Below are positions 7,317 to 14,564 of a stretch of DNA of 64,000 nt, piece after piece (positions within the stretch are counted from its first letter, which is position 1; each line of letters opens with the position of its first letter). Below the pieces are notes generated by a model. It searched no databases, was not told where the DNA came from, and saw only the letters and a program-made list of their open reading frames with translations. Location: assembly GCF_030646155.1 (NCBI RefSeq), contig NZ_JAUTDN010000001.1:372001-436000 (forward strand), read 5' to 3'. Source of the DNA: Conexibacter sp. CPCC 205762. GTDB taxonomy: Bacteria > Actinomycetota > Thermoleophilia > Solirubrobacterales > Solirubrobacteraceae. The position numbers and the translations under genes were made by a program.

Positions 7317-8687
7317 TCAACCGCGGATCAGGCCGAGCAGCTCGTCGCGGCGCCGCTCCATGTCGGCCTCCGAGACGAGCGATTCGAGGTTGAGCCGCAG
7401 CAGCGGCTCGGTGTTGGAGGCGCGGACGTTGAAGTGCCAGTCGTCGTAGTCGACCGACAGCCCGTCGAGACGCTGGATGCGGGCGTCGGAGTAGCGCCGC
7501 TCGATCGCTCTCATGATCGCGTCGGCGTCGTCGACGGTCGAGTTGATCTCGCCCGAGATGAAGTATCTGCTCTGCAGCGGCTCCAGCAGCTCCGACAGTC
7601 TTCTGCCGCTCTTGGACAGCAGCTCCAGCACCAGCAGCGCCGGGATCGTGCCCGAGTCGGCGCAGTAGAAGTCCTGGAAGTAGTAGTGGCCCGAGACCTC
7701 GCCGCCGAAGATCGCGGCCGTCTCCCGCATGCGCGTCTTGAAGAAGGCGTGGCCGACGCGGTTCATCAGCGCGGTGCCGTAGCCGTCGCGCACGACGTCG
7801 CGGACGGCGCGGCTGGCGCGCACGTCGTAGAGGACGGTCGCGCCCGGCGATCTCTTCAGCAGCGACTCGGCCAGCAGCGCGGTGAGGAAGTCGCCGTCGA
7901 CGAAGCGGCCGGTGTCGTCGATGAAGAAGCAGCGGTCCGCGTCGCCGTCCCAGGCGATGCCGACGTCGGCTCTCTCGTCGATCACGCGTCTGATGATGAA
8001 CTCGCGGTTCTCCGGCAGCAGCGGGTTCGGCTCGTGGTCGGGGAAGTTGCCGTCCGGTCTCCAGTAGGAGGTGACGAGGTCGAGCCCGAGCCGCTCCAAC
8101 AAGGGGCCGACCATCGGGCCGGCCATGCCGTTGCCGCCGTCGACCACGACGCGCAGCGGCTTGATCGCCGCCGGGTCGATGAATCTGAGCGCCGCCTCCT
8201 GGAACTCCTCGTAGATGTGGACCGACTCGCAGTCACCGCCGCCGACGCGGTCGGGGATGCCGCCCTGCACGAGGCGGCGGATGTCCTGGATGCCCTCGTC
8301 GCCCGACAGCGCCAGCGCGCCCTTGCGCACGAGCTTCGCGCCCGTGTACGCCTTCGGGTTGTGCGAGGCGGTGCACATCAGGCCGCCGTCGAGATCACGC
8401 GAGCCGACGAGCCAGTAGAGCATCTCGGTGCCGACCTGACCCGCGTTGTAGACCATCACGCCCTCGTGCACGAGGCCGTCGCGGTAGCGAGCCGCCAGGT
8501 CCGGCGCGCTCAGGCGCATGTCGCGGCCGAGCGCGACCGACAGGTCGGTCACCTTCTTGCCGCTGAGGTCAGAGAGGACGTGGGCGAACGCCCGGCCGAT
8601 CAGCTCCGCGACGTCGCCGTCGATGTCCTGCTCGAAGAGGCCGCGGATGTCGTACGCCTTGAAGATGTTCGAAGAGACTTCGCGCAT
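7317..8687 (-). CDS. manB: Phosphomannomutase/phosphoglucomutase
   Basis: A 456-residue alpha-D-phosphohexomutase, full length for the AlgC/ManB type. Signature motifs are the phosphoserine loop TASHNP (residues 106-111, S108), the metal loop DGDADR near residue 245, the sugar-binding GGEVSGHYYF segment near 320, and the phosphate-binding RASNTEP near the end. It interconverts mannose- or glucose-6-phosphate and the 1-phosphate, feeding nucleotide-sugar synthesis. The divergent gene at 8747 is a sugar-1-phosphate nucleotidyltransferase, which suggests the product is used there. First gene of the operon with the MBL hydrolase. The choice between Man and Glc cannot be made from sequence. Confidence 0.9.
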   Translation of the reverse strand: MREVSSNIFKAYDIRGLFEQDIDGDVAELIGRAFAHVLSDLSGKKVTDLSVALGRDMRLSAPDLAARYRDGLVHEGVMVYNAGQVGTEMLYWLVGSRDLDGGLMCTASHNPKAYTGAKLVRKGALALSGDEGIQDIRRLVQGGIPDRVGGGDCESVHIYEEFQEAALRFIDPAAIKPLRVVVDGGNGMAGPMVGPLLERLGLDLVTSYWRPDGNFPDHEPNPLLPENREFIIRRVIDERADVGIAWDGDADRCFFIDDTGRFVDGDFLTALLAESLLKRSPGATVLYDVRASRAVRDVVRDGYGTALMNRVGHAFFKTRMRETAAIFGGEVSGHYYFQDFYCADSGTIPALLVLELLSKSGRRLSELLEPLQSRYFISGEINSTVDDADAIMRAIERRYSDARIQRLDGLSVDYDDWHFNVRASNTEPLLRLNLESLVSEADMERRRDELLGLIRG

Positions 8688-8746
8688 GGTTAACGCTGGA
8701 TCCTAAGGGGCGCGGACGCGGAGCGGCTTTGACATGATCCGCGCCG

Positions 8747-9505
8747 ATGGAGCCGGCCGAGCTGAGCGTGGTGATCCTCTGCGGCGGGCGGGGCACGCGG
8801 CTGCAGGAGCACACGCAGTCGATTCCCAAGCCGCTGGTGGAGATCGGCGGGCGGCCGATCGTCTGGCACGTGATCGAGCAGTACCTCGCCTACGGCTTCC
8901 GCCGCTTCCTCCTCTGCACCGGCTACAAGGGCGAGCTGATCGAGCGCTTCGCCGCCGCCCAGCCATGGCCGCGCGGCGTCGAGGTGCGCTGTCTCGACAC
9001 CGGCCTCGACACGCCGACCGGCGGCCGCGTCCGACAGGCGCTGCTGCATCCCGACGGCGTTCCCGCGGGGCAGCCGTTCTGCGCCACCTACGCCGACGGC
9101 GTCGCCGACGTCGACCTGCGCGAGCTGGTCGCCGAGCACGCCGCCAACGCGGCGGAGGGCGCGATCGCGACGATGACGGTCGTGCGGCCGCAGCTGCAGT
9201 TCGGCGTCACCGAGATCGACGCCGCCGGCCGCGTCACCGGCTTCCGCGAGAAGCCGCGCGCGCAGCAGTGGGTCAACGGCGGCTTCTTCTGCTTCGAGCC
9301 GCGCCTGCTGGAGCTGCTGGAGGAGGACAGCGTGCTGGAGCGCGAGCCGCTGGAGCGGCTGGCCGCCGCCGGCACGCTGCGGGCGCGCAGACACGAGGGC
9401 TTCTGGGACTGCATGGACACGTACAAGGACGCGATCCTGTTGAACGACCTGTGGGCGTCGGGCGAGGCGCCGTGGCACGCCGCTCGCGCGGGAGCGCGCG
9501 CATGA
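8747..9505 (+). CDS. rfbF: Glucose-1-phosphate cytidylyltransferase-like nucleotidyltransferase
   Basis: A 252-residue nucleotidyltransferase. The N-terminal GGRGTRL (residues 13-19) and IPKPLVEIGGRPI match the NTP-binding loop. CLDTGLDTPTGGRV and the late GFWDCMDTYKD segments are closest to RfbF-type enzymes that make CDP-glucose, rather than dTDP- or UDP-glucose synthases. The WVNGGFFCFEP strand is also typical. It makes the activated sugar for the epimerase/dehydratase that follows with a 4-base ATGA overlap. Divergent from the phosphomutase gene. The CDP assignment rests on motif resemblance and is moderately secure. Confidence 0.8.
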   Translation: MEPAELSVVILCGGRGTRLQEHTQSIPKPLVEIGGRPIVWHVIEQYLAYGFRRFLLCTGYKGELIERFAAAQPWPRGVEVRCLDTGLDTPTGGRVRQALLHPDGVPAGQPFCATYADGVADVDLRELVAEHAANAAEGAIATMTVVRPQLQFGVTEIDAAGRVTGFREKPRAQQWVNGGFFCFEPRLLELLEEDSVLEREPLERLAAAGTLRARRHEGFWDCMDTYKDAILLNDLWASGEAPWHAARAGARA

Positions 9506-10500
9506 GCGGCTCGACCGTCTTCGTCACCGGCGCCTACGGCCTGCTCGGCGCCTGGCTGGTGAGAGCGCTGGTCGCGCGCGGCGACCGCGTCGTCGTGCTG
9601 CAGCGCGACCGCACGCCGCGCAGCGCGCTGCTGCTCGACGGCCCCGCCGCCGGCGCGCTCGACGTCGTCCACGGCGACCTGACCGATCCGGGCCTCGTCG
9701 CCCGCGCGCTCGGCGAGTACGAGGTCGACAGCGTCTTCCACCTCGCCGCGCAGACGATCGTCGGGACCGCCAACCGCTCGCCGCTGGCGACCTTCGAGAC
9801 GAACGTGCGCGGCACCTGGCTGCTGCTGGAGGCCTGCCGCCTGCACGGCGCGCGGCGGGTCGTCGTAGCCGCCTCCGACAAGGCCTACGGCGCCAGCGCG
9901 ACACTGCCCTACCGCGAGGACCATCCGCTCGAGCCGCGCTTCCCGTACGACGTCAGCAAGGCCGCGACCGACCTGATCTCGCGCTCCTACTGGCACACCT
10001 ACGGCCTGCCGGTCGCGGTCACGCGCTTCGCCAACCTCTACGGCGGCGGCGACCTCAACCGCTCGCGGCTGGTGCCGGAGGCGATCGGCGCCGCGCTCGC
10101 CGGCCGTGCGCCGGTGATCCGCTCCGACGGCACGCCCGAGCGCGACTTCCTCTACGTCGAGGACGCGGTCGCCGCCTACCTGCAGCTGGCCGACGCGCTC
10201 GACGCCGACGGCGCGCTGCCGGCCGGCGCCGCGCCGCGCGCCCGCGGCGAGGCGTTCAACGCCGGCGGCGGGGCGCCGCACGCGGTCCGCGACGTCGTCG
10301 CGCGGATCTGCCGGATCGCCGGCACCGACGTCGAGCCGGAGATCCGCGGCGCCGGCACGCCGGCCGGCGAGATCGACCGTCAGTACGTCGACCCGGCGAA
10401 GCTGCGCGCGCTGACCGGCTGGGCGCCGGCGGTCGGGCTCGACGAGGGGCTCGAACGCACGGTCGCCTGGTACCGGGCGCATCCGCAGGCGCTCGCCTGA
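9502..10500 (+). CDS. rfbG: NAD-dependent epimerase/dehydratase, CDP-glucose 4,6-dehydratase-like
   Basis: A 332-residue extended short-chain dehydrogenase. It has the Rossmann motif TGAYGLLG (residues 9-16), the HLAAQTIVG segment, an ASDKAYG strand typical of RfbG-like enzymes, and the catalytic YDVSK. Late RDFLYVEDAV and YVDPAKLRALTGWAP are family hallmarks. Coupled to the RfbF-like gene by ATGA, it should convert CDP-glucose to the 4-keto-6-deoxy sugar. Downstream deoxysugar genes are absent here, so the final sugar is unknown. Plain UDP-sugar epimerase is the main alternative. Confidence 0.8.
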   Translation: MSGSTVFVTGAYGLLGAWLVRALVARGDRVVVLQRDRTPRSALLLDGPAAGALDVVHGDLTDPGLVARALGEYEVDSVFHLAAQTIVGTANRSPLATFETNVRGTWLLLEACRLHGARRVVVAASDKAYGASATLPYREDHPLEPRFPYDVSKAATDLISRSYWHTYGLPVAVTRFANLYGGGDLNRSRLVPEAIGAALAGRAPVIRSDGTPERDFLYVEDAVAAYLQLADALDADGALPAGAAPRARGEAFNAGGGAPHAVRDVVARICRIAGTDVEPEIRGAGTPAGEIDRQYVDPAKLRALTGWAPAVGLDEGLERTVAWYRAHPQALA

Positions 10501-10508
10501 GGACGAGC

Positions 10509-10523
10509 GCCGCGTGGCGCGGC
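10509..10523. terminator. Hairpin between convergent rfbG-like and cupredoxin genes
   Basis: GCCGCG and CGCGGC form a perfect 6-base-pair stem around TGG. It lies in the 22 bases separating the two stop codons and can serve both strands. Confidence 0.5.
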
Positions 10524-10930
10524 TACTCGACGGTGATGTTGCCTTCCATCCCCGGGTGGATCGTGCAGACGTAGTGGATCAGGCCGCTTCTCGTCGGCGT
10601 GAAGGAGAAGCTGTCGCCCTTCGGGAACAGTCTCGACTCGATTCTCTCGCCCTCGGTCGAGACGACGTCGTGCAGCACGTCGTCCTCGTTGACCCAGGTG
10701 ATTCTCGTCCCCGGTCTGACGGTGATCGTCTGCGGGCTGTAGGCGATCGCCTGCATCTTGACCTCGACGTCGCCGCCGGCGGCGGCGGCCGCGTCGGTGG
10801 AGGTCGTCGCGGGCGCGGTCGCGGCGCCCGTGCTGGCGCTGGAGCCGGAGCCTGAGTCGTCGCCGCCGCAGCCGGCCAGCGCGAGCGCACCGGCGGCGAG
10901 GACGAGCAGAAGGGGGAGAGAACGCTGCAT
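10523..10930 (-). CDS. Lipoprotein cupredoxin (blue copper protein)
   Basis: A 135-residue secreted lipoprotein. Residues 1-21 are a type II signal peptide ending in the lipobox LALAGC (C21), followed by a Ser/Thr/Ala-rich linker and a plastocyanin-like domain (about 54-135). All four type 1 copper ligands are visible: H87, C122, H125 and M128, within VLHDVV and YVCTIHPGM. It most likely shuttles electrons or stores copper on the outer face of the membrane. ATG at 10930 fits the signal peptide. Only 40 bases separate it from the divergent yebC gene, so the two promoters overlap. Confidence 0.9.
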   Translation of the reverse strand: MQRSLPLLLVLAAGALALAGCGGDDSGSGSSASTGAATAPATTSTDAAAAAGGDVEVKMQAIAYSPQTITVRPGTRITWVNEDDVLHDVVSTEGERIESRLFPKGDSFSFTPTRSGLIHYVCTIHPGMEGNITVE

Positions 10931-10957
10931 GGGAACCACTTTCGTCGGACGGCCACA

Positions 10958-10963
10958 TAGAAT
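10958..10963 (+). promoter_or_regulatory. -10 box of yebC
   Basis: TAGAAT with 7 bases to the ATG at 10971 and no Shine-Dalgarno sequence, the spacing expected for a leaderless transcript. Confidence 0.5.
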
Positions 10964-10970
10964 GACGGTC

Positions 10971-11723
10971 ATGGCCGGACATTCGAAGTGGGCTGGAATC
11001 AAGCACAAGAAGGCGATCGTCGACGCGAGACGCGGCGCGGCCTTCACGAAGCTCGCGCGCGCGATCACCGTCGCGGCGCGTGAGGGCGGCGGCGATCCGG
11101 AGCTGAACGCCACGCTCGCCAACGCCGTCCAGAAGGCGAAGGACGCCTCGATGCCGAAGGACAACATCGAGCGCGCGATCGCGAAGGGCACCGGCGAGGG
11201 CGCCGACGCCGACGCGATCGAGTCGATCCTCTACGAGGGCTACGGCCCCGGCGGCGTCGCGCTGCTGATCGAGGCGCTGAGCGACAACCGCAACCGCACC
11301 GGCGCGGACGTCCGCCACATGCTCTCCAAGCACGGCGGCTCGCTCGGCGAGCCCGGCTCGGTCGCCTACCTGTTCGACAGACAGGGCGTGATCGTCGTCG
11401 ACGCCGACAGATACTCCGAGGACGACCTGATGGTCGCGATCGACGCCGGCGCGCTCGACATCGTGCAGGACGAGGACGAGGTCTTCGAGATCCTGACCGA
11501 GCCGTCCGACCTCGCCGGCGTGCGCAGAGCGCTGGAGGCGGCCGAGGTCGAGATCCAGAACGCCGAGGTGACGCAGCGCCCGAAGACGCGCGTCGAGCTC
11601 GACGAGGCCGGCGCGACGAAGCTGATGAGACTGCTGGACGCGCTCGACGACAACGACGACGTCAACGAGGTCCACGCGAACTTCGACGTCGACGCAGAAG
11701 TGCTCGAGCGCATCGCGGGGTGA
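10971..11723 (+). CDS. yebC: YebC/PmpR-family protein
   Basis: A 250-residue protein, the normal length. It begins with the family signature [14 protein letters not shown] and contains [20 protein letters not shown] and [19 protein letters not shown]. YebC proteins act in the cytosol; they were first described as DNA-binding regulators and more recently as factors that help ribosomes through difficult stretches such as polyproline. Its position just before ruvCAB is conserved in many bacteria. The ATG at 10971 starts at the conserved N-terminus and fits the leaderless -10 box. Confidence 0.95.
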   Translation: MAGHSKWAGIKHKKAIVDARRGAAFTKLARAITVAAREGGGDPELNATLANAVQKAKDASMPKDNIERAIAKGTGEGADADAIESILYEGYGPGGVALLIEALSDNRNRTGADVRHMLSKHGGSLGEPGSVAYLFDRQGVIVVDADRYSEDDLMVAIDAGALDIVQDEDEVFEILTEPSDLAGVRRALEAAEVEIQNAEVTQRPKTRVELDEAGATKLMRLLDALDDNDDVNEVHANFDVDAEVLERIAG

Positions 11724-11742
11724 CCGACGCCGTCATCGTCGT

Positions 11743-11807
11743 GCCTGGCAAGGACGCAGGGAGCGTGGTGGGCGCCAGCCCACGAGCGACCGAGGACACC
11801 GCCAGGC
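11743..11807 (+). ncRNA. Structured intergenic element between yebC and ruvC
   Basis: Outer arms GCCTGGC (11743-11749) and GCCAGGC (11801-11807) enclose an inner stem TGGGC/GCCCA with loop GCCA around 11769-11782. Purine-rich AGGACGCAGGGAGCG and GCGACCGAGGACA segments occupy the flanks. The whole 136-base gap has no gene. It may be a cis-acting RNA of ruvCAB or a repeated intergenic element; no known family is recognised. Confidence 0.3.
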
Positions 11808-11859
11808 GCGGCGAGGACAGGTCGGCAGGCGTCCGGCCGGTCGCGCAGAATACGAACAG

Positions 11860-12354
11860 ATGATCGTCTTGGGCATCGATCCCGGCACCGCCAACACCGG
11901 CTTCGGCGTCGTCGCGAGCCGGCGCGGGCGCACCGTCGCGCTCGACGGCGGCGTGATCGAGACCGCCGCCGGCCTGCCGCTGGAGCGGCGGCTGACCGCC
12001 ATCCACGCCCGCGTCGGCGAGCTGATCGCCGAGCACGCGCCGGTCGCGGTCGCGATCGAGGACCTCTACTTCGGCGCCAACGCGAGGTCGGCGATGCAGG
12101 TCGGCCAGGCGCGCGGGGTCGTGCTGCTGGCCGCCGGCCAGGCCGGGCTGCCGTGCAGCTCCTACACGCCGCAACAGATCAAGAACGCCGTCTGCGGCTC
12201 CGGCCGGGCCGACAAGCTGCAGGTCCAGCAGATGGTCCAGCGGCTGCTGTCGCTGACCGAGCTGCCGCGGCCCGACCACGCCGCCGACGCGCTCGCGGTC
12301 GCGATCTGCCACGCCAACCGCGCGCCGCTGGCCGCCGCGATGGTGACGGCGTGA
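11860..12354 (+). CDS. ruvC: Holliday junction endonuclease RuvC
   Basis: A 164-residue resolvase. It starts with IDPGTANTGFGVV, supplying the first catalytic aspartate (D7). Further acidic/metal residues are E67 in AIEDLYFGAN and the late DHAADALAVA (D139/H140 and D143), giving the normal four-residue metal site. It cuts Holliday junctions made mobile by RuvAB during recombination repair. The ATG at 11860 matches the conserved start. The stop overlaps the ruvA GTG start. First gene of ruvCAB; an actinobacterial LexA box was looked for upstream and not found. Confidence 0.97.
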   Translation: MIVLGIDPGTANTGFGVVASRRGRTVALDGGVIETAAGLPLERRLTAIHARVGELIAEHAPVAVAIEDLYFGANARSAMQVGQARGVVLLAAGQAGLPCSSYTPQQIKNAVCGSGRADKLQVQQMVQRLLSLTELPRPDHAADALAVAICHANRAPLAAAMVTA

Positions 12355-12944
12355 TCGCGCTCGTGCGCGGCGAGGTCGCCGGGCGCAGGCCTGCCCCGCC
12401 GGCGGGGGGCGAGGTCGTGATCGACGCCGGCGGCGTCGGCTATCGGCTGGCGGTCTCCGGCGAGACGCTCAAGCAGGTGCCGGCCGTCGGCAAGCAGGTG
12501 ATGCTGCACAGCCACATGGTCGTCCGCGAGGACGCGATGCAGCTGTACGGCTTCGCGACCGAGGAGGAGCGCGACCTCTTCCTGATGCTGCTCGGCGTGC
12601 AGTCGGTCGGCCCCAGAATCGCGCTCGCGGTGCTGTCGGGCGGCTCCCCGCGCGAGCTGCTGTCGGCGCTCGCGGCCGGCGACGTCAGACGCTTCCAGGC
12701 GGTTCCCGGGATCGGCAGACGCACGGCCGAGCGGATCATCGTCGAGCTGCGCTCGAAGGCCGGCGCCTCGGTCCCCGACGACGCGCTCTCGGCGAACCCC
12801 TCCGACGACCCGCGCACGTTCGCGCGCGACGGCCTGCTCGGGCTCGGCTTCTCGCTCGAGGAGGCCGACAGGCTGCTCGCCAGAGCGCCCGGCACGACCG
12901 CTGAAGAGCTGATCGCGCACGCGCTGCGGACGGCCCGCAGATGA
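12351..12944 (+). CDS. ruvA: Holliday junction DNA helicase subunit RuvA
   Basis: A 197-residue junction-binding subunit. The N-terminal OB-fold begins [10 protein letters not shown] and includes [13 protein letters not shown]; tandem helix-hairpin-helix motifs follow ([15 protein letters not shown] and [13 protein letters not shown]). The C-terminal domain (about 150-197) that contacts RuvB is present. Tetramers bind Holliday junctions and position the RuvB motors. GTG at 12351 overlaps the ruvC stop (GTGA), and the stop overlaps the ruvB ATG (ATGA), so all three are translationally coupled. A short proline- and glycine-containing insert follows the first strand. Confidence 0.97.
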   Translation: MIALVRGEVAGRRPAPPAGGEVVIDAGGVGYRLAVSGETLKQVPAVGKQVMLHSHMVVREDAMQLYGFATEEERDLFLMLLGVQSVGPRIALAVLSGGSPRELLSALAAGDVRRFQAVPGIGRRTAERIIVELRSKAGASVPDDALSANPSDDPRTFARDGLLGLGFSLEEADRLLARAPGTTAEELIAHALRTARR

Positions 12945-13963
12945 CGAGCGGGCGGATCCAGACGCCGGGCGCGCTGCCGGAGGAGGACGACGCCGCCGAG
13001 CGCTCGCTGCGGCCGAAGCGGCTCGGCGACTTCGTCGGCCAGGAGACGGTGCGCGAGCAGCTGCACGTCTCGATCGAGGCGGCCGCCGCGCGCGGCGACG
13101 CGCTCGACCACGTGCTGCTCGCCGGCCCGCCCGGGCTCGGCAAGACGTCGCTGGCGCAGATCGTCGCCGAGGAGCTGAACGTCCCGTTCATCCAGACGGC
13201 CGGCCCGGCGCTGGAGCGCAAGGGCGACGTGGCGGCGTTCCTGACGGCGCTGGAGCCGCGCGCGGTCTTCTTCGTCGACGAGATCCACCGCCTGCCGCGA
13301 GCGCTGGAGGAGACCTTCTACCCGGCGATGGAGGACGGCCAGCTGCCGATCACCGTCGGCCAGGGGGCGGGGGCGCGCGTCGTGACGCTCGACCTGCCGC
13401 CGTTCACGCTGATCGGCGCGACGACGCGCGCCGGCCTGCTGACGACGCCGCTGCGCGACCGCTTCGGCATCCAGCACCGGCTGGAGCACTACGGGCCCGA
13501 CGACCTCGGCCGGATCGTGACGCGCTCGGCGTCGCTGCTGGGAATCGAGATCGAGCAGCCCGGCGCACGCGCGATCGCCGCCCGCAGCCGCGGCACGCCG
13601 CGCGTCGCCAACCGCCTGCTCAAGCGCGTGCGCGACTACGCCGAGGTGCGCGGCGACGGCGTCGTGACCGAGGCGATCGCCGCCCACGCGCTCGACCTGC
13701 TGCAGGTCGACCACGAGGGCCTCGACCGGCTCGACCGCGAGCTGCTGCGCGCGATCTGCGAGATGTTCGGCGGCGGACCGGTCGGCCTCTCGACGCTCGC
13801 CGTCGCGGTCGGCGAGGAGCAGGACACGGTCGAGGACGTCTACGAGCCGTACCTGCTCCAACGGGGTCTGATCGAGCGCACGCCGCGCGGCCGCGTCGCG
13901 ACCCGGCGAGCATGGGCGCATCTCGGCATCGAGCCGCCCGCGGAAGGCGTCAAGCTGTTCTGA
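12941..13963 (+). CDS. ruvB: Holliday junction DNA helicase motor RuvB
   Basis: A 340-residue AAA+ branch-migration motor. It shows [12 protein letters not shown] near residue 23, Walker [10 protein letters not shown] (62-70), Walker [11 protein letters not shown] near 110, the sensor segment [20 protein letters not shown], and the C-terminal winged helix with [16 protein letters not shown]. Length and all motifs are canonical. It works with RuvA and RuvC on Holliday junctions. ATG overlaps the ruvA stop. The following gene begins after a 139-base gap with its own promoter signals. Confidence 0.98.
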   Translation: MTSGRIQTPGALPEEDDAAERSLRPKRLGDFVGQETVREQLHVSIEAAAARGDALDHVLLAGPPGLGKTSLAQIVAEELNVPFIQTAGPALERKGDVAAFLTALEPRAVFFVDEIHRLPRALEETFYPAMEDGQLPITVGQGAGARVVTLDLPPFTLIGATTRAGLLTTPLRDRFGIQHRLEHYGPDDLGRIVTRSASLLGIEIEQPGARAIAARSRGTPRVANRLLKRVRDYAEVRGDGVVTEAIAAHALDLLQVDHEGLDRLDRELLRAICEMFGGGPVGLSTLAVAVGEEQDTVEDVYEPYLLQRGLIERTPRGRVATRRAWAHLGIEPPAEGVKLF

Positions 13964-14042
13964 CACGCACGTTCGCGGAGCGCTCGCACGGCGCGATCGG
14001 CGCCAGCACGCCGAACTTCGGAAACGTGCCGGGAGCGCTTTA

Positions 14043-14066
14043 GGTTGGCTTGAACAGTTCCCAACC
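14043..14066. promoter_or_regulatory. Palindrome upstream of the zinc-ribbon/PAS gene
   Basis: GGTTGG and CCAACC outer arms enclose an inner GAAC-A-GTTC. The site is centred about 48 bases before the start at 14103, near where a -35 region would lie. It could be an operator. It is not a LexA box, whose arms are spaced by four bases. Confidence 0.45.
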
Positions 14067-14087
14067 CGCGCTTCAGTGCGACACACG

Positions 14088-14093
14088 TATCCT
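14088..14093 (+). promoter_or_regulatory. -10 box of the zinc-ribbon/PAS gene
   Basis: TATCCT with 9 bases to the ATG at 14103 and no Shine-Dalgarno sequence. This promoter would also serve secDF downstream. Confidence 0.45.
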
Positions 14094-14102
14094 AGGCACG
14101 CG

Positions 14103-14552
14103 ATGGCCCATCTCTTCATCTGCCCGAACTGCGGCAACCGCACGTCCGAGACCGACCGCACGGCCGGTTTCTCGCGCGTGCCGAAGGGCTGCTCGAAGTG
14201 CGGTTTCGGTTTCCTCTTCGAGCTGCTCGACGACTACTACCCGGCGCCGAACGCCGCCTTCTTCGTCTGCGACCGCGAAGGTCGCGTGATCGGATGCGGG
14301 CGCGGCTCGTTCGAGCTGACCGGGCTCGACGACGAGAGGGTCATCGGCCGCTCTGTCAGAGAGGTCCTCGGCCTCGACTTCGCCAACGGCGACGACCCGG
14401 TTGGAACGGTGCTCGAATGGGGCGTGCGCGCTCTAGGGAGACCGGTGACCGTGAACGCCGAGGGCGACATCCCGGCCCAGGCCGTGGCCGACCTCTTTCC
14501 TGCATACGACGACGACGGCGGTTTGCTGCTCGTGCTCACTCCCTCCAAGTAG
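14103..14552 (+). CDS. Zinc-ribbon plus PAS-like domain protein
   Basis: A 149-residue cytosolic protein. Residues 7-33 hold CPNC and CSKC knuckles (C7, C10, C30, C33), a zinc ribbon. Residues about 50-145 read as a PAS-type fold: PNAAFFVCDREGRVIGCGRG, the SFELTGLDDERVIGRSVREVL helix region, and a late strand LLLVLTPS. No output domain follows, so it may be a stand-alone sensor or an adaptor. It sits between ruvB and secDF with 12 bases to secDF, the place held by yajC in many genomes, yet it is not membrane-bound. Function unknown; redox or ligand sensing is possible. Confidence 0.7.
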   Translation: MAHLFICPNCGNRTSETDRTAGFSRVPKGCSKCGFGFLFELLDDYYPAPNAAFFVCDREGRVIGCGRGSFELTGLDDERVIGRSVREVLGLDFANGDDPVGTVLEWGVRALGRPVTVNAEGDIPAQAVADLFPAYDDDGGLLLVLTPSK

Positions 14553-14564
14553 CATCCCGACCAA

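Noticed and set aside
14043..14066. LexA (SOS) box upstream of the zinc-ribbon/PAS gene
   Set aside because: The GAAC and GTTC arms are one base apart; actinobacterial LexA sites need four bases between them.
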